From assembly GCA_937924525.1 (NCBI GenBank), contig CALDSU010000010.1, forward strand, positions 1 through 64,000: a stretch of DNA of 64,000 nt, written 5' to 3'. Below the pieces are notes generated by a model that saw only the letters and a list, made by a program, of their open reading frames with translations, searched no databases and was not told the DNA's origin. Made by a program: the position numbers and the translations under genes. This DNA is from an uncultured Bryobacteraceae bacterium. Its GTDB lineage: Bacteria > Acidobacteriota > Terriglobia > Bryobacterales > Bryobacteraceae. Shown here piece by piece: positions 41,079-49,755 of the stretch (its first letter is position 1; each line of letters begins with the position of its first letter).

Positions 41079-42025
41079 GATTCTTCCTGGGGGTCGACGG
41101 TGGCCAGTCCAGTACGACGGCGTTGATCGGCGACGAATCCGGGTGTGTGGTGGGCGTTGGTTCAGGCGGGCCCTGCAATCACGTGGGGGCGGGCGCCGGC
41201 CGGCGGAAGCTTGAATCTGCGGTTTCCACCAGCGTGCGCTACGCCTGTGAGCGCGCCGGAATTTGCGCCCAGGAGGTCCGCTTTGAAGCGGCCTGCTTTG
41301 GCATGAGCGGCGGTCCGGCGGACAAGGAAGAAATCCTCCGCACTATTCTTCCCGTGGACGAACTGCTGGTGACGCACGACGGCGTCATTGCGCTCTCGGG
41401 CGCCACCGCGGGCAACCCCGGCATCATCGTGATCGCCGGCACCGGATCGCTGGCTTTTGGCCGGGGACCGGACAGCCGCACGCTGCGCGTGGGCGGGTGG
41501 GGTTATGTCTTCGGCGACGAGGGCGGCGCGTTTGACATCGTCCGGCAGGCGCTGCGCGCGGCGCTCCGCATGGAAGAAGGATGGGGTGCGCCTACGCGGC
41601 TGCGCGATGCCCTGCTCGAGCAGGTCGGCGCGGCGACGGCCAACGAGGTGATGCACCGCTTTTACACGGACGACTACCCCCGCGCGCGCGTCGCCGGATA
41701 CTCCCGAATGGTGGAGCGGGTGGCCCAGGAGGGCGATCCGGTGGCGGGCGAGATCCTGAACCAGGCCGCGCAGAGCCTGGCCGGCTTCGCCCTCGCGGTG
41801 CGCGAGCAGTTATTTCCGCCGGAAGAATCCGCGCTGGTGTGTCCGGTCGGCGGAGTCTTCCGCAGCGCGCGGATCCTGACCCGGTTCCGGACGCTTGTCG
41901 AAGCGGGCGGGACGAGCCGGGTGGAGGCGGCGCGCCACGGGCCCGCGGCCGGCGCGCTGCTGGAAGCCTACCGATTGCGCGGACTGCATCCGACGCTGAC
42001 CAATGTCCCCGTGCTCAAGGACTGA
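41063..42025 (+). CDS. BadF/BadG-type ATPase, N-acetylglucosamine kinase-like
   Basis: 320 residues from ATG 41063, selected because GGAGGAG lies about ten bases upstream; an ATG at 41075 overlaps the upstream stop as ATGA. The ASKHA fold is shown by FLGVDGGQSSTTALI (phosphate 1), AGTGSLAFGRG (phosphate 2) and the GGWGYVFGDEGGAFD motif shared with eukaryotic NAGK. It probably phosphorylates an amino sugar. Coding overlap with the glycosyltransferase gene suggests a shared operon. Confidence 0.85.
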   Translation: MDPSMRFFLGVDGGQSSTTALIGDESGCVVGVGSGGPCNHVGAGAGRRKLESAVSTSVRYACERAGICAQEVRFEAACFGMSGGPADKEEILRTILPVDELLVTHDGVIALSGATAGNPGIIVIAGTGSLAFGRGPDSRTLRVGGWGYVFGDEGGAFDIVRQALRAALRMEEGWGAPTRLRDALLEQVGAATANEVMHRFYTDDYPRARVAGYSRMVERVAQEGDPVAGEILNQAAQSLAGFALAVREQLFPPEESALVCPVGGVFRSARILTRFRTLVEAGGTSRVEAARHGPAAGALLEAYRLRGLHPTLTNVPVLKD

Positions 42026-42064
42026 CGCGCGCGGCGTCCCCTGCTAATCTCTAAGAGATCTCCT

Positions 42065-43228
42065 ATGCCTACCCTGCAAGAACTCGATCTGACCGGCAAG
42101 CGGGTGTTCATCCGCGTGGATTTCAATGTCCCCCTGGCCCCGGGCGGCCAACAGATCACCAGCGACAAACGCATCCGGGCGTCGCTCCCGACCATTCAAT
42201 ACGCTCTCGAAAAAGGCGCGGGCCTCGTGCTCGCTTCTCATCTGGGCCGCCCCAAAGGCAAACGCAATCCCGAAATGAGCCTGCAACCCGTGGCCGTACG
42301 GCTGGCGGAATTGCTGGGCCGGCCGGTGGCCATGGCCCCCGATTGCGTCGGTCCGGAAGTGGAGGCGATGCTGCCCAAGCCGGGCGAAGTACTGCTGCTC
42401 GAAAACCTGCGTTTTCACCCCGAAGAAGAGAAGAACGATCCCGGCTTCTCCCAGCAGCTTGCCCGCTTGTGCGACGTGTACATCAACGATGCGTTCGGGT
42501 CGGCCCATCGCGCCCACGCCTCGACGGAGGGGATGGTGGCCTTCGTTCCCGTGGCGGCTCCGGGACTGCTGATGGAACAGGAGTTGAGGTACCTCAGCAT
42601 GGTGACGCAGAACCCGGCCCGGCCCGCGCTGGCCATTCTGGGCGGCGCGAAGGTTTCCGACAAGATTGAGGTGATCGAAAACCTGCTCAAGATCATGGAT
42701 CAGCTCCTGATCGGCGGCGCGATGGCCTACACGTTCCTGAAAGCGCAGGGGCGGCCGGTGGGCAAGAGCCTGGTGGAAGAGGACAAACTCGAATTGGCCC
42801 GCAGCCTGATGGCCGCGGCGGGACCCAAGCTGCTGTTGCCGGAAGACCACGTGGTGGCGCCCGAGTTGAAAGAGGGCGTCGCCTCGGCGGTGGTCACCGT
42901 GATTCCGGATGACCAGATGGGGCTGGACATCGGTCCGGCCACGCGCGCGCGGTACGCCGAGGTGATCGCCGGCGCCAAGACCATCGTCTGGAACGGCCCG
43001 ATGGGCGTGTTCGAGAAGCCGCCCTTCGATCAGGGAACAGTGGCGGTCGCGCAAGCCGTGGCCGCGTCGGGCGCCACGTCGGTAGTCGGCGGCGGCGATT
43101 CGGAGAAAGCGGTGAAGGCGGCGGGCGTAACGGCCAAGATCAGCCACGTCTCCACCGGCGGCGGCGCTTCCCTGGAGTTCCTGGCCGGTCTCGAATTGCC
43201 CGGCGTCGCCGCGCTGCGCAAACGGTAA
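42065..43228 (+). CDS. pgk: Phosphoglycerate kinase
   Basis: 387 residues, normal length. Transfers phosphate between 1,3-bisphosphoglycerate and ADP. Marks are [12 protein letters not shown] near the N-terminus, [23 protein letters not shown], the hinge [29 protein letters not shown] and [13 protein letters not shown] near the end. It follows the BadF-type kinase by 39 bases. No gapA is adjacent. Confidence 0.96.
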   Translation: MPTLQELDLTGKRVFIRVDFNVPLAPGGQQITSDKRIRASLPTIQYALEKGAGLVLASHLGRPKGKRNPEMSLQPVAVRLAELLGRPVAMAPDCVGPEVEAMLPKPGEVLLLENLRFHPEEEKNDPGFSQQLARLCDVYINDAFGSAHRAHASTEGMVAFVPVAAPGLLMEQELRYLSMVTQNPARPALAILGGAKVSDKIEVIENLLKIMDQLLIGGAMAYTFLKAQGRPVGKSLVEEDKLELARSLMAAAGPKLLLPEDHVVAPELKEGVASAVVTVIPDDQMGLDIGPATRARYAEVIAGAKTIVWNGPMGVFEKPPFDQGTVAVAQAVAASGATSVVGGGDSEKAVKAAGVTAKISHVSTGGGASLEFLAGLELPGVAALRKR

Positions 43229-43252
43229 GTGGATCTGAGGAGGCAGTACACC

Positions 43253-44131
43253 ATGATGAAGAGCGGTCTGACAGCAGGGGCGGCGCTCGCCCTATGGGCT
43301 TCGGCGGCGGGCGCCCAGGTGTTTCAGCTTTCGGGTGAGCAGTTGATCAAATATACCGCCCAGAATCCCTTTGAGCGCTTCGCCGACGGCCGGCCGAAAG
43401 TGCCGGACGCGCTCCTGGAGCAGATGAAGGAACTGACCGCCGAAGATATCTTCGGCGTGCTGCAAGGCGCCAAGTTCCCGAATCAGTTTGAAGGGAACTT
43501 CACGCTGCTGCACCCGGGGCGCAAGCTGGTGGGCCGAGCGGTGACGGCGCAGTTCATGCCGCTTCGCCCGGACGTGGCCGATGTCGCCGAGGCGGACGCG
43601 CACGCCAAGGGACTTGGCCGTAACGCCAACCAGCGCGTCATCGACATGCTCCAACCTGGCGACGTGCTGGTGGTGGATTTGTTCGGCAAGATCGAGAATG
43701 GCACCTTCGTGGGGGATAATCTGGCCACCGCGATCTTTGCGGCGACACGAACGGGATTCGTCATCGACGGGGCGATCCGCGACCTGGAGGGTATCTTCCC
43801 CATCGAAATGGCCGCCTACTTCCGCGGCGTGCATCCCAGCGCCATCGGCAATGTCATGCTGACGGCGGTCAACACCCCCGTGCGTATCGGCAACGCGACG
43901 GTGATGCCCGGCGACGTGGTCTTCGGCGACCGCGAGGGGGTCTACTTCGTCCCGCCGCAGTTCGTGCAGCAGATCCTCGACCGGGCCGTTGAGACGAAGA
44001 TCCACGACGAGTGGACCAAGGCGAAGTTTCTGACCGGCAAGTACAAGGCGAGCGACCTCTACCCCAGCCCGCGCGACCCCGCGTTGAAGCAGGAGTACGA
44101 AGCCTACAAGCGCAAGCGGCTCGGACGCTAG
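43253..44131 (+). CDS. Exported RraA family protein
   Basis: 292 residues from ATG 43253, with GAGGAGG nine bases upstream. A signal peptide (LTAGAALALWASAAGAQ) precedes an RraA/HMG-aldolase fold: GDVLVVDLFGK, a GFVIDGAIRDLEG active-site segment and MPGDVVFGDREGVYFVPP. The C-terminus carries an extra basic, Tyr-rich tail (YPSPRDPALKQEYEAYKRKR). Family members are normally cytoplasmic, so secretion is unusual; it may act on a periplasmic keto acid or aldol. Distinct from the cytoplasmic RraA-like gene at 10763. Confidence 0.82.
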   Translation: MMKSGLTAGAALALWASAAGAQVFQLSGEQLIKYTAQNPFERFADGRPKVPDALLEQMKELTAEDIFGVLQGAKFPNQFEGNFTLLHPGRKLVGRAVTAQFMPLRPDVADVAEADAHAKGLGRNANQRVIDMLQPGDVLVVDLFGKIENGTFVGDNLATAIFAATRTGFVIDGAIRDLEGIFPIEMAAYFRGVHPSAIGNVMLTAVNTPVRIGNATVMPGDVVFGDREGVYFVPPQFVQQILDRAVETKIHDEWTKAKFLTGKYKASDLYPSPRDPALKQEYEAYKRKRLGR

Positions 44132-44186
44132 CTGACGGCGACGCCGCGCGCTGTGGTACTCTATCGGATGACGATTCTCCCGCCGT

Positions 44187-44273
44187 GCGGATGTGGCGGA
44201 ACTGGCAGACGCGCTAGATTCAGGTTCTAGTGGGGGCAACTCCGTGGAGGTTCAAGTCCTCTCATCCGCACCA
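44187..44273 (+). tRNA. tRNA-Leu (anticodon CAG), CCA encoded
   Basis: Acceptor GCGGATG pairs with CATCCGC, then A and an encoded CCA. The D-loop contains GGCAGACGCGC, the anticodon stem CTAGA/TCTAG encloses TTCAGGT giving anticodon CAG, a long variable arm follows (typical of class II), and the T-arm has GGTTCAAGTCC. 87 nt in total. The 182 bases after it (44274-44455) hold only short weak dyads and no recognised gene. Confidence 0.95.
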
Positions 44274-44455
44274 GATCAATCAACAGATTACGAAGGGGGC
44301 AAGGCTCCTCCTCTCGAAGACCTCTCGTCTTGGTGTGCACAGGGAGTGCGAGCGTCACGATCGTCGCGCGCCTCGGCTGCCATTCCTCGCGCTTTGAGTG
44401 CCTCACCATTCTGAATGCGCTCGGGGCGCCCGGGCGGTCCCCGGAAAGGATCAGA

Positions 44456-45430
44456 TCACCGCCCCCTCCGCGCCGGTCGGCTGGACTTCCGCCGCCTCAA
44501 GCGCCGCGACACGGGCCAACCCACCAGCCCCGCCGATATAACCACGGCGGCGGGGAAGAACCGGTGGTTCCGGACGACGTCCAGATACAGCCGCCAGCGG
44601 GGATAAGCGGGCGCCGCCGCGTCCGCCTGATTGAGTCCCCAGTCGTAGTCCTGATACTCGATCCGCGCGCCTGCGCGGGCAAGGAACCCGGCCTGGTCCG
44701 CCGGCGCATGCTTTGCCAAGAAGGCCCGCAGCCCATCCTCACCGCCGAAGTCGGCCATATACCATTTCAAAATCGGGCTGACCCGCGCCACCCGCGTGGC
44801 GGAGTCGAATTGGTGCAGGGCCGGATTCGCCAGCCACTTCCGCGTGTTGTCGTCCAATTGCTGATCCAGCCGCGCGGCTACGTACGCCTCCCCGCGAAGC
44901 GGCGGGCAACTGCGCGCCGCACAAACCACCGCCGCGTGGATACGAGGATCACCCGTCTCACGGAGCCGCTGTTCCACCTGGTCCAACGACCACCTCTCGC
45001 CGTTGAGGCGGTGGCGAGCGGAGGTGAACGGCTCTCGGGTTGCCTGAATGCTCGCCACGGGGAGGCGCCCGATGATCCAGCGGACGGTGAGCGCATTGTA
45101 GGCGTTGATCAGGGCCGCCTTCTTCGCATCCGGAGTCATTTCGCCCGGCCAGGGCGCGGCGAGCAAGGCCAAGTAGGCGTCCAACTTCGGAAGCGAGTCC
45201 TCCTTCAGGCCCGGATAATCGACCCGCCCTTCCAAATAGACGTATCGCGCCAGCAACGCATCCCAGGCACGGTGATCCAGGTCGTCGGCGAGCGCCGGTT
45301 TCAGCAGGCAACTCACCAGCACGAGCAGTGCTCGCAGGGACGCGAGCGGCGGGTAGGATGCGCGCCTGCCGCAAAAAAGAAAACGGGGAACCACAGCGCC
45401 AGCCTGTGGTTCCCCGCGGAGAATCAACAA
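44456..45430 (-). CDS. Exported DUF547 family protein
   Basis: 324 residues from TTG 45430. DUF547 resembles a papain/transglutaminase-like Cys-His fold: AALINAYNALTVRWII, then CAARSCPPLRGEAY with its Cys, the YVAARLDQQLDD region, and a late YMADFGG. The signal sequence is SLRALLVLVSCLLKPALA. There is no ATG/GTG/TTG between the Oar terminator's T-run and that signal, so the start is either TTG 45430, GTG 45394 (inside the terminator hairpin) or GTG 45322 within the signal itself. A C-terminal hydrophobic span and basic tail (RRLRRRKSSRP) suggest anchoring. Function is unknown. Confidence 0.75.
   Translation of the reverse strand: MLILRGEPQAGAVVPRFLFCGRRASYPPLASLRALLVLVSCLLKPALADDLDHRAWDALLARYVYLEGRVDYPGLKEDSLPKLDAYLALLAAPWPGEMTPDAKKAALINAYNALTVRWIIGRLPVASIQATREPFTSARHRLNGERWSLDQVEQRLRETGDPRIHAAVVCAARSCPPLRGEAYVAARLDQQLDDNTRKWLANPALHQFDSATRVARVSPILKWYMADFGGEDGLRAFLAKHAPADQAGFLARAGARIEYQDYDWGLNQADAAAPAYPRWRLYLDVVRNHRFFPAAVVISAGLVGWPVSRRLRRRKSSRPARRGR
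45373..45416 (-). terminator. Rho-independent terminator of the Oar receptor gene
   Basis: On the minus strand a perfect 13-base stem (45416-45404 with 45396-45384, ends CGGGGAACC and GGTTCCCCG) with a seven-base loop is followed by a T-rich tract (TTTTCTTTTTT, 45383-45373). It lies 30 bases after the Oar stop and within the N-terminal frame of DUF547. Confidence 0.88.
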
Positions 45431-45445
45431 CCAGAGAGTCCTGGT

Positions 45446-48400
45446 CTAGAACACGTACTTCAACACCAACTGAATGCTGCGCGGAGGCGCCGCCCCGGTA
45501 ATCCGGCCGAACGCCGCCGGAGCGTTGATATTGGCGCCGGTGCCGCCGAAGTTGACGCGGTTGAACGCGTTAAAGAACTCGGCGCGGAACTGAAGGTTAT
45601 GCCCCTCCATGATGCCGAAGTTCTTCAACACGCTGAGGTTTTCGTTGCGGAAGCCGAAGTTGCGCAGATTCGAATAGTTCGGCGCCGCGTTGCCGAAGGT
45701 GAACGGCGCGGGCTGGGCGAACGCGTTGATGTTCAAGTACCGGTCGCGGGCGGGGTCAAAAGAACCGTGCGATATCCCGGTCTTGGGATCGACGCCGGGC
45801 ACCCGATCGGGCCGGTTGCCGCCGCCAAAGAGCGGCATGGCTCCGCCGCCGCCGACAAAGATGGGCGTGCCGGCGCGGTATTCGTGAATCGCGTTGAGTT
45901 GCCAGCCGCCCACCAGCAGGTTCGCCGGGCGGCCCACGCTGCCCAGCCACTTTTTGCCGCGGCCGAAGGGCAGTTCATAGTTCCACGACATGATGAAATT
46001 GTGGGGCACATCGTTCGGCGCCAGCCGCTTTTCGATGCGCCGATTCGCCGTGTCGAGCGGCCGCGCGCCGGAAGCGTCATCGCCCCACCCCGTGAAGCCA
46101 GGACCATGAATAAAGTTCTTGGCGAAGGTGTAGGCGATGAGCATGGTCATGCCATTCGAATACCGGCGCTGAATCCGCGCTTGCAGCGAGTGGTACTTGT
46201 TCCAGCCGGTGGGCTGCAGCAGGTTCCGGATGTCGGTGAACTGCGGATACGCGCGCAGGGCCTGCGCGACCGAGCCGTTGAAGCCCGGGTACGGAGGACG
46301 GAAGCCCGCCGCCACCGCCGCCGCCGAGTTGATGTTCTGCGTGAGCAGGCTGCCGAACCGCAGGAATTCCGCCGGCACCTGGTTGATGTTCTCGAGACCG
46401 GCAGGCAGACCCACGCTGAACTGCCCGACGTAGCCGATATCGGCCAGGAAGTTCATGGGCAGCTCGCGCTGGATGTTGAACGTCCAGCTATTGGTGTAGC
46501 CCGGCTTGTTCGCGCCGGGGTTCATGAAGTCGATCACGTTGTTGTTCAGCAGGTCAGGCCGGGTGATCGGCAACTGGCCGGTGAACGCCGGCACGCCATT
46601 GTCCAGAATCAACGCGGGTTCGCGGCCGAGCGTCAACTGCGGGAACTCCTGCGTGAACGAGAACCCATGGTTGAAGTAGCGCGACAGGCGGCCAATCGAG
46701 GTTGCGTTGGTCGGCGACCAGAAGATGCCGTACCCGGTGCGGATGACCGTCTTGTTGTTGATCGAGTAAGCCAGGCCAATGCGCGGGGAGAACGCACGCC
46801 TGTAGGTCGGCAGCAGCCGTTCTCCACGGTTCAGGAACGCGAGGGCCCCCAAGCGGTTTCCGGCGCCGGGGTTGACGGCGTTCAAGTCCAGATACGACTG
46901 CGCGTAGTTCCGTTCGAAGACTACCGTTGGGATTTCATGGCGGAAGCCCAAGGTAACGGTCAGCTTGCGGTTCACGCGGAAGACATCCTCAAAGAACCAG
47001 GCGTAGAACTCATGCTGCATCTTGCGCTCAGGGGCGGGGATCAGCCGCTGGGCGCTGAACACCTGGCCAAGATAGAAACTGGCCCAGCCATTGCCCAGGT
47101 TATTGGCTTGGGGGCTGGTGAGGTTGGAGGTGCTGAGCTGGCTGAAGTTGTACAATCCGCTCAGACCGCCCGTGTCGGTGCCGGCGAAGTTGTCGAACCG
47201 AAGCAAGCGGAACTCGCCGCCGAACTTCAGCTGATGCTTGCCCTTGATCCAGGTCCAGTTGTCAAGGAAGACCCAACTAATGTTGGCGGAAGGATCGTTC
47301 GGCTGCTGGTTCGAGTTGCCGGCGGTGATGCCGCCGTAGGGATTGCCGACCGCGAACGCGGGGAAACCCGGATTGTCGCGGGGGATGCCGGGAAGTTGGA
47401 CGATCTCGTTCCCTCGCCGGTCATCGCGCCGCCTAGTGGGATTGGAATACGTGTAGCCGAAGCCGGCGTGGTGCAGCAGGGTCGGCGTCACTGTCTGGTC
47501 ATAGTTGGCGCGGTAGTTACGGCCCTTAATTTGCGAGAGGAACCATAATCCGAGCGGCCCTCCCGACGCGCCAAACTCGCTGCGCACAAAACCGTCATTC
47601 AGCGACTGCCAGGTGGTGAAGTTGACGCGATGCCGATCATTGAAGTTGTGGTCCAGCTTGAGCGACCAGACGTCATCCTCGGTGTAGTTTGCCTGGCGGT
47701 TGACGAAGTTGTTGAAGTAGGCGCCGGGGGTGTCTGGCAGCGGGATCAAAGGGAACACCCGCTGCGCGACCGCGCTGGCGCGGTTCTGCGGAATGATGTT
47801 TCCGGGAAAGGGCTGCCGCGTACCGTCGGCTGCAGTGGTGGCCGGGTCGAAGATCGGAATCAGCGCGCCGGCCGAGTCGACATAACGCGAGAAATCGCCG
47901 CGGCGGAACTCCGCCGGCGGCACGCTGACCAGGTTGCCGTTGATGGGGGGCGCGTTGCGGACAAAGCTGTAGTTGAAGTTCCAGAAGGTCTTGTTCTTGC
48001 CGTTATACAGCTTGGGGATCAGCAGCGGACCACCCAGCGAACCGCCTGCCTCGTTGAAGCGCACAATTGCCCGGCGGGGAGCGAAGAACTGTCGGGCGTC
48101 CAGTTTGTCGTTCCGGAACAGGTGGAACAAACCGCCGTGGAACGAGTTGGTGCCGGACTTCAGCGTGAAGTTGATCACGCCCAAGCCGCGGCCATACTCC
48201 GCCGGGAACAGCGTATTCTGGACTTTGAACTCCTCAATCGCTTCGTACGGAGGCGAGGATTGCGCGAGGAACCCCGGGTTGCCCGCCAACTGCGCCGAAA
48301 TGCCATCGATTAGCATTTCCTGGGTGAATTCGGGACTGCCGTTGATGCTCTTGCCCCACTGCGTGCCCACCACGCCGGGCGTCAGAAAGATGAACGCTTC

Positions 48401-48892
48401 GGGCTGGCGGCGTCCGGATGCCGCCGTCGTGATCGCGCCGGTACCCACCTGGATGGGCAGATCCAGGATTTGCCGGCGCTCCAGCACCGTGGAGACCTCG
48501 GGCGAGGTGGTTTGCAGCGCGATGACGTCTGCCGAAACCGTGATCGAATCGGTGACGGCGCCCACTTCCATCACGATCGGAAGCTCAATCGTGGTCGCGG
48601 TGAGAATACTCACCTGCTCACGGACGAACTTCTTGAAACCTTGCTTTTCGCCCTCCAGGCGATACAAGCCAGGGGGTACGGCGCGGAACGCATACCCGCT
48701 CGCGTCCGAAGTGGCCTGGAACGTGGTTCCGGTCTGGAGCGAGCGCAACGTGAGCCGAACCTCCGGGATGACCGCTCCGGTCGAGTCGGAGACGGTTCCC
48801 GTGAGACCACCAAGGTTGCCCTGAGCTTGGAGCATCGGAGCCGAAGCCAGGGAAAGCAGCAACGCCAAAGTCGCGACAAGTGTGTTCTTCAT
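45446..48892 (-). CDS. Oar-like TonB-dependent receptor with N-terminal carboxypeptidase-regulatory domain
   Basis: 1148 residues with a signal peptide (LLLSLASAPMLQAQ). The first 110 residues form a CarboxypepD_reg-like sandwich (GLTGTVSDSTGAVIP, YAFRAVPPGLY), followed by a plug (VSTVLERRQILDLPI, then MLIDGISAQLAGN) and a large beta-barrel ending in the aromatic PRSIQLVLKYVF. Oar-type receptors are greatly expanded in Solibacter-like Acidobacteria and import glycans or peptides through the outer membrane. Substrate unknown; the divergent DUF1080 gene suggests a saccharide. Confidence 0.93.
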   Translation of the reverse strand: MKNTLVATLALLLSLASAPMLQAQGNLGGLTGTVSDSTGAVIPEVRLTLRSLQTGTTFQATSDASGYAFRAVPPGLYRLEGEKQGFKKFVREQVSILTATTIELPIVMEVGAVTDSITVSADVIALQTTSPEVSTVLERRQILDLPIQVGTGAITTAASGRRQPEAFIFLTPGVVGTQWGKSINGSPEFTQEMLIDGISAQLAGNPGFLAQSSPPYEAIEEFKVQNTLFPAEYGRGLGVINFTLKSGTNSFHGGLFHLFRNDKLDARQFFAPRRAIVRFNEAGGSLGGPLLIPKLYNGKNKTFWNFNYSFVRNAPPINGNLVSVPPAEFRRGDFSRYVDSAGALIPIFDPATTAADGTRQPFPGNIIPQNRASAVAQRVFPLIPLPDTPGAYFNNFVNRQANYTEDDVWSLKLDHNFNDRHRVNFTTWQSLNDGFVRSEFGASGGPLGLWFLSQIKGRNYRANYDQTVTPTLLHHAGFGYTYSNPTRRRDDRRGNEIVQLPGIPRDNPGFPAFAVGNPYGGITAGNSNQQPNDPSANISWVFLDNWTWIKGKHQLKFGGEFRLLRFDNFAGTDTGGLSGLYNFSQLSTSNLTSPQANNLGNGWASFYLGQVFSAQRLIPAPERKMQHEFYAWFFEDVFRVNRKLTVTLGFRHEIPTVVFERNYAQSYLDLNAVNPGAGNRLGALAFLNRGERLLPTYRRAFSPRIGLAYSINNKTVIRTGYGIFWSPTNATSIGRLSRYFNHGFSFTQEFPQLTLGREPALILDNGVPAFTGQLPITRPDLLNNNVIDFMNPGANKPGYTNSWTFNIQRELPMNFLADIGYVGQFSVGLPAGLENINQVPAEFLRFGSLLTQNINSAAAVAAGFRPPYPGFNGSVAQALRAYPQFTDIRNLLQPTGWNKYHSLQARIQRRYSNGMTMLIAYTFAKNFIHGPGFTGWGDDASGARPLDTANRRIEKRLAPNDVPHNFIMSWNYELPFGRGKKWLGSVGRPANLLVGGWQLNAIHEYRAGTPIFVGGGGAMPLFGGGNRPDRVPGVDPKTGISHGSFDPARDRYLNINAFAQPAPFTFGNAAPNYSNLRNFGFRNENLSVLKNFGIMEGHNLQFRAEFFNAFNRVNFGGTGANINAPAAFGRITGAAPPRSIQLVLKYVF

Positions 48893-48927
48893 GGAGTTAC
48901 ACTATTCCTCTGAGGGGAATGCCCTCA

Positions 48928-48957
48928 ATGTTAAACTGAGTGAAATAAATCAGTCAA
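48928..48957 (-). promoter_or_regulatory. Putative sigma-70-type promoter of the Oar gene with palindromic operator
   Basis: On the minus strand TTGACT (48957-48952) and TAACAT (48933-48928) are 18 bases apart, 35 bases before the Oar ATG. The spacer contains the dyad ACTGA (48935-48939) ... TCAGT (48950-48954), and the leader has a six-base hairpin TGAGGG/CCCTCA (48911-48927). The region is AT-rich relative to its surroundings and also serves the divergent DUF1080 gene at 48976. Confidence 0.5.
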
Positions 48958-48975
48958 GCATGCAGACTTAAAAAT

Positions 48976-49755
48976 ATGTGGATTTTGGTTTTTTCCCTTC
49001 TGGCGAGCTTGGCTTTGGCGCAGAGCCACCCTCCCCTGCACGACGGACACCCCCACGGCGATCCTCCCTTCCGCATCGAGCCTGGATGGCGTAACCTTTT
49101 CAATAATAGAGACTTAACTGGATGGACGACGTACGGATCCCTTCCTCACCACTGGATCGCGACCTCGGCCATCCGGTGGGAACCGGTCTTAGCTCCCGAT
49201 AAGCTCTTCGCTTTCCCCACCGGGGGCGACACGCTGTTCAACGGCGAGGCGGGAAAGTCGGCTAACCTGTTCACAGAACAGAAGTTTGGCGATGTCGAGC
49301 TCTATCTGGAGTACCTCATCCCCAAGGGCTCCAACTCCGGAGTGTACCTGCACGGTCTGTACGAGGTGCAAATTTTCGACAGCTTCGGCAAAGCCGAGGC
49401 GCAGTACTCGGACGCGGGCGGAATCTACCACCAGTGGATTGATGGTAAAGGAGTTGGGGGTTCCGCTCCTCGCGTTAACGCGAGCCGCCGCCCGGGGGAA
49501 TGGCAGTCGTTCCAGATCTGGTTCCGTGCCCCTCGTTTTGACGCGGCGGGCAAGAAGGTGGAAAACGCCCGCTTTGTGCAGGTTTTGCATAACGGCGTTC
49601 TGGTACAGAAAGACGTCGAGGTGGCTGGACCCACCCGAGCGCACATGCCCATCGAAGAGGCTCCGGAAAACCCGCTCATGCTTCAGGGCGACCACGGACC
49701 GGTGGCCTTTCGCAACATCTATCTTCGGGCGCTTCGCCCTATCGTGCCGCGCTAA
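48976..49755 (+). CDS. Exported DUF1080 (3-keto-disaccharide hydrolase family) protein
   Basis: 259 residues with a signal peptide (LLASLALAQS). A single DUF1080 sandwich: WRNLFNNRDLTGWTT at the start, YLIPKGSNSGVYLHGLYEVQIFD-type core (here GSNSGVYLHG) and the closing GPVAFRNIYLRAL. A His-rich linker follows the signal. It is divergent from the Oar receptor and overlaps the 3' end of the PhyH gene by four bases. Likely processes the imported glycoside at the cell surface. Confidence 0.87.
   Translation: MWILVFSLLASLALAQSHPPLHDGHPHGDPPFRIEPGWRNLFNNRDLTGWTTYGSLPHHWIATSAIRWEPVLAPDKLFAFPTGGDTLFNGEAGKSANLFTEQKFGDVELYLEYLIPKGSNSGVYLHGLYEVQIFDSFGKAEAQYSDAGGIYHQWIDGKGVGGSAPRVNASRRPGEWQSFQIWFRAPRFDAAGKKVENARFVQVLHNGVLVQKDVEVAGPTRAHMPIEEAPENPLMLQGDHGPVAFRNIYLRALRPIVPR

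Noticed and set aside
44227-44409. Minus-strand frame reading MRGLEPPRSCPH across tRNA-Leu
   Set aside because: A well-known spurious translation of tRNA sequence; the same kind of frame crosses tRNA-Arg at 54572-54811.
44330-47548. Plus-strand open frame of 1072 codons running across DUF547 and the Oar gene
   Set aside because: It overlaps two clear genes on the other strand; its Arg/Val/Gln-rich product has no recognisable domain.
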